DNA of 64,000 nucleotides from the NCBI GenBank assembly GCA_030426765.1, contig JAUHXV010000010.1, forward strand, positions 1 through 64,000, in the 5' to 3' direction. The DNA is from Bacteroidia bacterium. Its GTDB lineage: Bacteria; Bacteroidota; Bacteroidia; Chitinophagales; Saprospiraceae. The notes below the pieces were generated by a model that was given only the letters and a program-made list of their open reading frames with translations, was not told the origin of the DNA and made no database searches. This document shows, piece by piece, positions 50,955 to 58,497 of this stretch (position 1 is the stretch's first letter; each line of letters starts with the position of its first letter). The translations under genes and the position numbers were made by a program.

Positions 50955-51395
50955 ATGAACAGTAAGATTTTTTTTGTTTTAACCCTTTCACTCTTTTTTG
51001 CGACGACGATGTTTGGTCAGCTGAACATTCAGGTAGAAGTCAGTGCGGATACCATCGAGGTCGGAAAGACCGTGGAAGTAAAATATACCATACAAAACGG
51101 AGACGGTCGATTTGTCTGGCCTTCACTGGATAGTCTGCCTGTGATCAGCGGACCGAATTCTTCATCGAGCTTCATGTATCAAAACGGAAAAAGACAATAC
51201 AGTCAGTCGTTCTCTTTTGTGATGTTTGGTTTGGAGGAAGGCCTTCTCAGTATTCCGCAGGCTAAATATATTTCCGGAAAGGAAGAACAAACCATAGATG
51301 CTATGCAGGTCGTCGTTGTAAATGACTTGTCGGCCCCACAGCCCACTTCCTCTAAAGCCCTCTCAAAATCAAAGCGTGAGAAGCGAGTATATTAA
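50955..51395 (+). CDS. one-domain BatD-like secreted protein
   Basis: A 146-residue exported protein with signal peptide (MNSKIFFVLTLSLFFATTMFGQ) and a single Ig-like domain. That domain resembles the first domain of BatD (IEVGKTVEVKYTIQNGDGRFVWPS, ISGPNSSSSFMYQNGKRQYSQSFSF). It lacks the transmembrane helix and cytoplasmic tail of BatD. The ATG at 50955 is preferred to 50934 for a compact signal peptide. It ends in a basic KSKREKRVY, and its 3' end overlaps the BatD start. It looks like a duplicated N-terminal BatD domain turned into a free protein, not a frameshift. Confidence 0.75.
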   Translation: MNSKIFFVLTLSLFFATTMFGQLNIQVEVSADTIEVGKTVEVKYTIQNGDGRFVWPSLDSLPVISGPNSSSSFMYQNGKRQYSQSFSFVMFGLEEGLLSIPQAKYISGKEEQTIDAMQVVVVNDLSAPQPTSSKALSKSKREKRVY

Positions 51396-53115
51396 ACAAT
51401 GGTCTCAAATAGTTGCAGGTTTTTTGCTCTGCTTTGCAGGCACATGCCTGCATGCACAGGATCCGGTTTTTACAGTGCGTGTCTCCGGTACGACCGTGGC
51501 ACAAAACACTGTTTTCAGCGTGCAGTTTGAATTAAAAAATGCTTCCACTTCTCAATTTGAACCCCCTTCCTTCAAAGGCTTTCGGGTAGTGGGAGGCCCT
51601 TCGACCAGTTCGAGCACGATGATCGTCAATGGCGTGGTGAGTAAAAGCCAAACGTGGACGTATTCCCTGTTGGCATCGGAACAGGGAAGGCAGACCATTG
51701 ATCCGGCTAGAGCGAAAGTGAACGGAAGATCACTTTCCACTAAACCAATTCCCATTGAAGTCACCGAGGCAACAGCCTTATCACAACCAGGAATGTCCGG
51801 GGATTCGAATGAACCTGTTTTTCTGATTGCGGAACTCAATGATTCGATATACTATCCCGGACAACAAATCATACTGACATATCGGATATTGTTTAAAGAA
51901 AATGTTCAATCCGTCAATCCGATTTCAGAAGATGATTATGCTGACTTTTTTGTACAGCGATTTGCTAATATCAATCCTCTGGCTTCCTACGAGATGATCA
52001 ACGACGAACAATACACCTCTCGTGTAGTCAAGTCACTGGCTTTGTATGCACATCAATCGGGGACGTATGAAATCGATCCGCTGATCCTGAGTGCCGGTAT
52101 CAGTGGCCCTGCCGAAGCCAATCGAGGTTTCTTCAGTATGCGCCGGCTGCGCAACGTTCAGGTGGCTTCCGCACCCGTGACGATTCATGTAGCTCCGTTA
52201 CCGGCGGACATTCCGGAATCGTTTTCCGGGGCAGTGGGGCAGTACGATATGAAAGTATCCTTTGGTACGCGCCCACTGACCACCAGCAATGCGTTTGCTT
52301 TCACAGTGGAATTTACCGGCAATGGCGATGCACGCCGATGGGAACTACCCACTCCTGTGGCGGATGGTGACTTTGAACTGTACACACCTCGCGTGATGAA
52401 CGATGAGCAGTTTGAAATCGACGGCGAGATGAAACAAAAGAAAACGGTCATGTACCAGATGCTTCCTAAATCACCGGGAGAGTTTTCCATCCATCTGCCG
52501 TTTACCTACTATGATCCACAGCAAGGTGAATTTATCACACTACGCTCAGATACCGTAACCAGAAAAGTTGCTGTTGGTGAAAAAAATACTATCGCGCATG
52601 TGGATGAACAGCAGGACAGCACACCGGAACCGATGACGGTCCGGCGACCTATTTTTAAAGATCGCTTTTGGTCTTCATACCCCCATTTGTTGTTGTTTGG
52701 ACTCTTTCTGTCCGGAACCTGTTTTGGTATTGCGCGTGTCTGGCGCTATGAAAAGGAACAGAAAATTCCTGCTTCTCGTCGAAAAAGCAGAGATGCTGCA
52801 ACGCAGGCGGAAGAAAAACTTTCTGCTTTGGAACAAACCATGGACACTATTGCGGACAAACCCTTTTTCGAGCGGGCTACAGAGATCTATTACAGTTTTC
52901 TCATCGACCGATTTGGGATTCCGGCGGGTGAACTGGACGAGGATCATCTGGACAGGTATTTATCCGGGGCAGGTGTTGAAAGCGAATTAGCTGCAAAAGC
53001 TAAAACCTTTTTTAGTCAATGCCTGACGGTTCGGTACGGAGGTGTGCCCGGCGGTTTTCAGAAAGGGGAGATGATCGCAGCATGTCGGGCGCTGATCAAC
53101 GCATTGGGTGCCTGA
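51376..53115 (+). CDS. batD: BatD-family membrane protein
   Basis: A ~579-residue protein. It has a signal peptide (about residues 10-28, GTCLHAQ), several periplasmic Ig-like oxygen-tolerance domains (FEPPSFKGFRVVGGPSTSSSTMIVNG; IYYPGQQIILTYRILF), a transmembrane helix (LLLFGLFLSGTCFGIARVW) and a cytoplasmic tail with a helical EIYYSFLIDRFGIPAGELDEDHLDRYL module like that of the BatD-like protein at 39684. The GTG at 51376 is chosen because it gives a normal signal peptide; the first ATG in frame (51322) would overlap the preceding gene by 74 bases. It is the last standard Bat gene. Confidence 0.88.
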   Translation: MRSEYIKQWSQIVAGFLLCFAGTCLHAQDPVFTVRVSGTTVAQNTVFSVQFELKNASTSQFEPPSFKGFRVVGGPSTSSSTMIVNGVVSKSQTWTYSLLASEQGRQTIDPARAKVNGRSLSTKPIPIEVTEATALSQPGMSGDSNEPVFLIAELNDSIYYPGQQIILTYRILFKENVQSVNPISEDDYADFFVQRFANINPLASYEMINDEQYTSRVVKSLALYAHQSGTYEIDPLILSAGISGPAEANRGFFSMRRLRNVQVASAPVTIHVAPLPADIPESFSGAVGQYDMKVSFGTRPLTTSNAFAFTVEFTGNGDARRWELPTPVADGDFELYTPRVMNDEQFEIDGEMKQKKTVMYQMLPKSPGEFSIHLPFTYYDPQQGEFITLRSDTVTRKVAVGEKNTIAHVDEQQDSTPEPMTVRRPIFKDRFWSSYPHLLLFGLFLSGTCFGIARVWRYEKEQKIPASRRKSRDAATQAEEKLSALEQTMDTIADKPFFERATEIYYSFLIDRFGIPAGELDEDHLDRYLSGAGVESELAAKAKTFFSQCLTVRYGGVPGGFQKGEMIAACRALINALGA

Positions 53116-53207
53116 GTCGTGTTATCATAGTTAAATTTTTCTTCATATCATTGCTGAAGCATTGCTTCCCACCCTTCTGATCATCTGGAATCCGGATATC
53201 TGCTACC

Positions 53208-55070
53208 ATGGCCACGAAAAAGAAAAAAACAAGTTCGAAGAAAAAGCAAGTTCAGCCCCTGAAGGTTTGGCAATACCTTATTCTTGTATTGCTACCGCTC
53301 ATCGTCTTTGGTCGGGCAGCCGGTTTTGGATTCGTCATGCACGACGATGATAAAATGATCCGCGACAATCCGGTGCTGGCAGATGGATTTGATCCCGCCC
53401 TGGCCTTCCGGACGGATGCTTGGTTTATGGATGCGCGTATTGAACTGTACCGCCCGGTGCAGAGCATCAGTTATATGCTGGACTACACCATCGGAAAAGC
53501 AGATCCAATGGTATACCACATACACAACCTGGTGGTCTATATCCTCGGTGTAGTACTGTTGTTTTTCTTCCTGCGGAATTATTTTAAGCCCACCCTTGCA
53601 TGGGCTGGGACGCTGCTCTATAGTCTGAATCTATTGATGCCGCATGCTACCGGTTGGATTGCCGCCAGAGGGGATTTGTACCTGATGATGTTTGGTATGG
53701 GCTTTCTGGTATTGCTGCAGCATTATATACAAAAGCGATCGAGACTGAGCCTTCTGCTCTGCATCCCGGTGTTTTTTCTTGCCCTGCTTTCCAAAGAATC
53801 TGCCGTGGCATTGCTGCCCATCGCTTTCGTCATGCTCTATGCCGAAAGAAAGTCACTCCCCGGCAGTATTGAATGGATGTGGCTCAGCATAATGGCTGCT
53901 TTGTTTGGTGGATACTATATCATGCGCGGTTCCGCAATTGCGGATGCGGGTAATATGTCGGTCGTTGCTTTTTTCAGCAACCTTCGTTCGCTGGCAGAAG
54001 AGTTTATTAAGATGATTATTCCCGTTGGGTTTAGTGTTATGCCCGGATACACGTTGATCTGGACCATAGGAGGAGTATTATTGCTGGGCCTGATAGTGTA
54101 TTTGCTTAAAAAGTACCCACCCTCTTTCAAGCTGCTTGCCACAGGAGGCGCTATCTGGCTGGCTTCGCTGCTGCCTTCCATGGCGTATGAACCTTCATTT
54201 GCCGGAGTCGCTTATGATTATCTGGATCATCGCGCCTGGTTTCCATTTGTCGGTTTATGGATGATTGTGTTAGGCATTGCCGAAAAAGCGAAATGGACGT
54301 CACACGAATACACTAAATATGTTTTCATCGGCCTGTTGGTCGTGTGGTCCGCGATCAATTTCTGGCGCGTCGGCACCTACGAAGGATGGAAACCCTATTA
54401 CACCAACCCTCAATCCGGGTTAGCCAATCTCAACTATGGTTCGTTGCTGCGCGATGAGGGAAGCTGGGAAGAAGCTATCGGCTATATGCAGAAAGGTGTC
54501 GAACTCAGCCCCGACTATACCGATGCGAAAGTTCGCCTGGCTGAAGCCTATTTTAAGACCAACCGATATGGCGAAGCGATTGAGATCACCAACCGCATTT
54601 TGGAAAAGGAACCCCAGAATGTGTCCGCATTGCAGTTTCGCGGCAGTGCCTTAGGGGCCAGTGGCCAGTCCGCTGCGGCCGCTGTGGACTTTAAAAAGAT
54701 CCTCGATCTCGATCCCGAAAATGTCCACGGGATGTTTAATCTCGGCGTGGCCTATAAGGATGCCAACCAGTTAAATAATGCCATCGAGATGTTTTCTCAG
54801 CTCATTTTAGCTAAGCCGGATTTTCCGAATGCGTATTACGAACGCGGATTCTGCTATGGGAAAATGGGTTTGTTTCCACAGGCTAAAGAAGATATGACGC
54901 AATCCATTGCGTATCAACCCAATCACGGGCCATCGTATTTCTTTCGCGGCAGGACTTTTGAAGCGTTAGGCAGCCTTCCTTCTGCCTGTGCCGACTGGAA
55001 GAAAGCGCTTGAGCTGGGTACGCAGGAGGCAGAGCCTTTTCTGTTCGAAAAATGCCAGGCCTATCAGTAG
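53208..55070 (+). CDS. TMTC-like multi-pass membrane protein with C-terminal TPRs
   Basis: A 620-residue protein starting with a Lys/Ser-rich cytoplasmic stretch (ATKKKKTSSKKK). About ten transmembrane helices (about 20-405) follow, with GT-C glycosyltransferase-like motifs: VMHDDDKMI (acidic pair in the first loop), LYRPVQSISYMLDY and GWIAARGDLY. About five TPR units fill 410-620. The same layout occurs in TMTC-type O-mannosyltransferases, so it may transfer sugars from a lipid carrier to periplasmic proteins; this is inference. It is 92 bases downstream of batD. Confidence 0.78.
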   Translation: MATKKKKTSSKKKQVQPLKVWQYLILVLLPLIVFGRAAGFGFVMHDDDKMIRDNPVLADGFDPALAFRTDAWFMDARIELYRPVQSISYMLDYTIGKADPMVYHIHNLVVYILGVVLLFFFLRNYFKPTLAWAGTLLYSLNLLMPHATGWIAARGDLYLMMFGMGFLVLLQHYIQKRSRLSLLLCIPVFFLALLSKESAVALLPIAFVMLYAERKSLPGSIEWMWLSIMAALFGGYYIMRGSAIADAGNMSVVAFFSNLRSLAEEFIKMIIPVGFSVMPGYTLIWTIGGVLLLGLIVYLLKKYPPSFKLLATGGAIWLASLLPSMAYEPSFAGVAYDYLDHRAWFPFVGLWMIVLGIAEKAKWTSHEYTKYVFIGLLVVWSAINFWRVGTYEGWKPYYTNPQSGLANLNYGSLLRDEGSWEEAIGYMQKGVELSPDYTDAKVRLAEAYFKTNRYGEAIEITNRILEKEPQNVSALQFRGSALGASGQSAAAAVDFKKILDLDPENVHGMFNLGVAYKDANQLNNAIEMFSQLILAKPDFPNAYYERGFCYGKMGLFPQAKEDMTQSIAYQPNHGPSYFFRGRTFEALGSLPSACADWKKALELGTQEAEPFLFEKCQAYQ

Positions 55071-55162
55071 GAAACAACTTTCCAACAGAGCGTTTCTTTT
55101 CGCGCTAAGACACTGAGGCACATACGTATTGGCAACAACCATTCTTTTGAGGGTAATCTATT

Positions 55163-55170
55163 TATCTTTG
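55163..55170 (+). promoter_or_regulatory. -7 box for asnS
   Basis: TATCTTTG fits TAnnTTTG and lies 26 bases before the asnS ATG. A TTTG at 55146-55149 is too close (13 bases) to be a normal -33. Confidence 0.55.
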
Positions 55171-55196
55171 CCCCTTCAATTGCGCCAGGTAAACGT

Positions 55197-56627
55197 ATGA
55201 AACAATCAATCAAAGAAATCTTATCCGAAAAGCCTGTTGGGCAGGAAGTCGTCATTTGTGGCTGGGTCAGGACTTTTCGCAACAATCAGTTTGTCGCTGT
55301 CAGTGACGGCTCTTGTATTCAGACGATGCAGGTGGTTGTCAACCATGAAACGATGGATCCCGCCCTGCTAAAACGCATCACCACAGGAGCAGCGGTGATG
55401 GCCACCGGTGTATTGGAAGAATCCCAGGGGAAAGGTCAAGCCGTGGAAGTACGCGCCAACACCATCGAAGTGGTCGGTGATGCAGATCCGGACAAGTACC
55501 CGCTGCAACCGAAGCGTCATGGCATGGAGTTTCTCCGCGAGATTGCCCATTTACGTATGCGCACCAATACGTTTGGTGCAGTGATGCGTGTACGGCACAA
55601 CCTGGCCTATGCCATCCACAAATTTTTTCACGACAGAGGGTTTTATTACATCCACAGCCCGATTATTACAGGTTCGGATGCAGAAGGCGCAGGAGAGATG
55701 TTCCGCGTGACGACACTTCCATTGGACAATGTCCCGAAAACACCTGAGGGAAGTGTGGATGTCAAAAAAGATTTTTTTGAGAAAATGACCAACCTGACGG
55801 TTTCCGGACAGCTTGAAGCGGAACTCGCCGCGCTGGCACTCAGCCGCGTCTACACGTTTGGTCCAACCTTTCGGGCGGAAAACAGCAATACGACCCGACA
55901 CCTTGCGGAATTCTGGATGATCGAACCCGAAGTGGCGTTTTTTGATCTGAAAGACAATATGGATCTCGCGGAGGACATGCTGCGCTACGTCATTGGCTAT
56001 GCCCTTGAGCATTGTGAGGATGATATTCAATTTTTACAGGATCGTCAACTGCAGGAAGAAAAATCCAAACCAATGGCTGAACGCAGCCCGATGGATCTGA
56101 CGACTAAGCTGAAGTTTGTCATCGACAATGCCTTCGAGCGTCTGACCTATGGTGAGGCCATTGAGATTCTAAGAAATTCCAAACCCAACAAGAAGAAAAA
56201 ATTCCAATACCTGATCGAAGGTTGGGGTGCTGACCTCCAGTCCGAGCACGAACGGTACCTGGTCGAACAGCATTTTCAGAAGCCGGTGATCCTGACGAAT
56301 TATCCAAAAGAGATCAAGTCATTTTATATGCGTGTCGACGATGGAGACAAGACGGTGTCCGCTATGGACATACTGTTTCCCGCCATCGGTGAAATCGTCG
56401 GTGGATCGCAGCGTGAAGAAAGACTGGACGTCTTGACGAAACGAATGGAGGAGATGCATATTCCAATGGAGGAAATGCAGTGGTATCTGGATACAAGAAA
56501 ATTTGGTACTTGCCCCCATGCGGGTTTTGGACTTGGCTTTGAGCGTTTAGTCCTTTTCGTGACCGGTATGTCAAATATCCGTGATGTGATTCCTTTTCCA
56601 CGGACGCCGGGCAACGCGGAGTTTTAA
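55197..56627 (+). CDS. asnS: asparaginyl-tRNA synthetase
   Basis: A 476-residue class IIb synthetase. The OB-fold anticodon domain (1-~110, [22 protein letters not shown]) precedes the catalytic core with [27 protein letters not shown], motif 2 [20 protein letters not shown], and motif 3 [15 protein letters not shown]. The GEMFRV and NSNTTRH signatures distinguish AsnRS from AspRS. A ~50-residue insertion (around [14 protein letters not shown]) is normal for this family. It is a single gene with a -7 box; convergent with the YcxB-like gene 5 bases after its stop. Confidence 0.97.
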   Translation: MKQSIKEILSEKPVGQEVVICGWVRTFRNNQFVAVSDGSCIQTMQVVVNHETMDPALLKRITTGAAVMATGVLEESQGKGQAVEVRANTIEVVGDADPDKYPLQPKRHGMEFLREIAHLRMRTNTFGAVMRVRHNLAYAIHKFFHDRGFYYIHSPIITGSDAEGAGEMFRVTTLPLDNVPKTPEGSVDVKKDFFEKMTNLTVSGQLEAELAALALSRVYTFGPTFRAENSNTTRHLAEFWMIEPEVAFFDLKDNMDLAEDMLRYVIGYALEHCEDDIQFLQDRQLQEEKSKPMAERSPMDLTTKLKFVIDNAFERLTYGEAIEILRNSKPNKKKKFQYLIEGWGADLQSEHERYLVEQHFQKPVILTNYPKEIKSFYMRVDDGDKTVSAMDILFPAIGEIVGGSQREERLDVLTKRMEEMHIPMEEMQWYLDTRKFGTCPHAGFGLGFERLVLFVTGMSNIRDVIPFPRTPGNAEF

Positions 56628-56631
56628 ATGA

Positions 56632-57177
56632 TTATTTCCACTCCCAATCTATTTGTTGAATAAAGGGGATTTCAAGGCGCTCTGCGAGTTGTTGCAGCCC
56701 TTCATTCGTATCCCCTTTCGAATTGGAATGGTTTTTAGGTAGGACGATCGATTGTCCGTTTCGAAGTCTTAGTGAATACAGCTCCCGGATTTCATATACC
56801 GCATTGATGTCGGCCAAAGGAATTCGACTTTTTAATTCGCCATCCGCCATGGTCACATGATCTTTTTCAAAATGTAGTTTAGTGATCTTGTTTTTTCTCT
56901 CCCGGATCTGCTCTTTCACCAGAGCTTTCAGCTGTTTGAGATATTGTTTGCTTTCCATTCTGGTGTAGAGAAAGAACAGCGGGACGCAGGAAACAAAAAA
57001 CAAACCTGCGAGCCATGGGCTGCTGAGTTTCCAGATAAAAAAACCGGCGATCAGGTAAATGATGATGAGCAGGATACGGCCTCTCAATCTTCTTTTTCGG
57101 ATCGATTCGGCATGTGCGGTAGCAAACAGGTGATGTCTGAGTAATTCTTCCTCGGTGATTTCAAATTCAATCTTCAC
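56632..57177 (-). CDS. YcxB-like membrane protein
   Basis: A 181-residue protein with a cytoplasmic N-terminus (MKIEFEITEEELLRHHLFA), two adjacent hydrophobic helices (about 31-48 and 53-72), and a soluble C-terminal domain. The FEKDHVTMADGELKSRIPLADI and LRNGQSIVLPK motifs are typical of the YcxB family (PH-like fold). Function of YcxB proteins is unknown. It lies 9 bases downstream of the potassium-channel gene and is probably co-transcribed. Confidence 0.8.
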   Translation of the reverse strand: MKIEFEITEEELLRHHLFATAHAESIRKRRLRGRILLIIIYLIAGFFIWKLSSPWLAGLFFVSCVPLFFLYTRMESKQYLKQLKALVKEQIRERKNKITKLHFEKDHVTMADGELKSRIPLADINAVYEIRELYSLRLRNGQSIVLPKNHSNSKGDTNEGLQQLAERLEIPFIQQIDWEWK

Positions 57178-57186
57178 GTGGATCGC

Positions 57187-57897
57187 TTATGGTGTTTTAT
57201 CTTCTCCAAAATACCCTTTGCTTTCAATTTTTCCGGTAAAGAAGTTTAGAAACAGTGCGACAAACACTATGATCAGGGTAGACTGAAAACTCACCAGGAA
57301 TTTTCCTATCGGCGTAACCGGATGGAAGTCTCCAAAACCAATGGTAGAGGCAGTGATGAAGCTAAAGTAAATGGGGTCAAACCAATGCATGAAAGCCTTG
57401 TTTAGATAATTACCATGCGCATAGAGCACTGCAAAATCTAAAATGATCTCTATATAGTTGACAAAGAGAAGCAGCATCGATCGCCTGTAGGATCGCGGTT
57501 TTTCAATGATATCGGAGGCAAAGATCAATCGGGGTACGTACAACATCGTCTCTGCCATGAGCCAAATCAGGATGGCGAGACAAAAATCATTTTTAGCCAG
57601 TCCGGTGGAAATCAGGATAAATGGAAAAACAACCTTGAGAAGCACATAAACATCGATCGCCAGATCCTGAAATGGATTTAATCGCCTACTGAAAAAATGT
57701 TTAACATAGAGTCCCGGAAAGAAAAACTGGGATACAGCCAAAAATAACCGAAGCATTTTTTCAATCCCGTTGTCATCATCAAATTCATTGTTCCAAATCG
57801 CCTTGATGTTTTTAATTCGCATCGGGATAGTCCCGTAGGTATACGATTTTTCTTCCGCATGAGGATTGATAAAGAGCTTTTCGAAGTGTGGTTTCAT
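57187..57897 (-). CDS. two-pore-domain-like potassium channel protein
   Basis: A 236-residue membrane protein with about five hydrophobic segments. Near the C-terminus is a pore loop with the selectivity filter TIGFGDFHP, followed by the last helix (LVSFQSTLIIVFVALFLNFF). TxGFGD is the signature of potassium-selective channels of the Ion_trans_2 group. No RCK or cyclic-nucleotide domain follows, so gating is not evident. The ATG at 57897 is preferred over a TTG at 57918. It is followed closely by the YcxB-like gene. Confidence 0.88.
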   Translation of the reverse strand: MKPHFEKLFINPHAEEKSYTYGTIPMRIKNIKAIWNNEFDDDNGIEKMLRLFLAVSQFFFPGLYVKHFFSRRLNPFQDLAIDVYVLLKVVFPFILISTGLAKNDFCLAILIWLMAETMLYVPRLIFASDIIEKPRSYRRSMLLLFVNYIEIILDFAVLYAHGNYLNKAFMHWFDPIYFSFITASTIGFGDFHPVTPIGKFLVSFQSTLIIVFVALFLNFFTGKIESKGYFGEDKTP

Positions 57898-58020
57898 AGT
57901 TGCGTAACAACAGGGCAAACCCTTGTCATAAAAGCGAATATAATGACAATCCGATGCAAATGCATTGAAAAGATGGTCTTGTCAGTCTATTTGAGGATAG
58001 AAATTGTTATTGCCTCAGGT

Positions 58021-58455
58021 TTATGCTAACCGTCGGTCGACGTCGCGTTGTATGTCGCGCTCTTTGATCGATTGTCGCTTGTCAAAGGATTTTTTACCCT
58101 GCGCGAGCCAGATTTCGCATTTGGCATGACCGCGTTCTGAAAAATAAATTCGATAGGGGACAATCGTCAGTCCTTTCTCATCAATACGCCGCTTTAGTTT
58201 TTTCAACTCAGCTTTTTTCAGCAGCAATTTCCGGGTGCCTTTGGCTTCGTGTTGAAACTGCCCGGCATGTTCGTATTCGTGAATATGGAGGTTGCGGATA
58301 AAAAGTTCGCCATGGCTAAACACACAATACGCATCACTCATATTGGCCTGGCCCAGACGTAGCGACTTGACCTCAGTCCCTTTCAGGACAAGCCCTGCCT
58401 CATACTTCTGCATGAGGTTGTATTCATGACGTGCTTTTCTGTTGACGATCTCCAA
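58021..58455 (-). CDS. smpB: SsrA-binding protein
   Basis: A 144-residue OB-fold protein that delivers tmRNA to stalled ribosomes. Key segments are NRKARHEYNLMQKYEAGLVLKGTEVKSLR at the start, NLHIHEYEHAGQFQHE mid-protein, RKLLLKKAEL, and a basic tail ending DKRQSIKERDIQRDVDRRL that folds into the mRNA channel. The length is typical. The tmRNA gene (ssrA) is not in this window. A -7 box lies 20 bases upstream. Confidence 0.96.
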   Translation of the reverse strand: MEIVNRKARHEYNLMQKYEAGLVLKGTEVKSLRLGQANMSDAYCVFSHGELFIRNLHIHEYEHAGQFQHEAKGTRKLLLKKAELKKLKRRIDEKGLTIVPYRIYFSERGHAKCEIWLAQGKKSFDKRQSIKERDIQRDVDRRLA

Positions 58456-58475
58456 TGGTGGAATTATTAAAGGCG

Positions 58476-58483
58476 CAAAGCTA
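58476..58483 (-). promoter_or_regulatory. -7 box for smpB
   Basis: TAGCTTTG on the minus strand fits TAnnTTTG, 20 bases before the ATG. It lies 14 bases past the end of the upstream peptidase gene. Confidence 0.5.
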
Positions 58484-58497
58484 CGGAAATACCAGCG

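Noticed and set aside
50934-53115. BatD broken by a frameshift into two pieces
   Set aside because: Both pieces begin with their own signal peptide and the second is a complete BatD, so this is a duplication rather than a broken gene.
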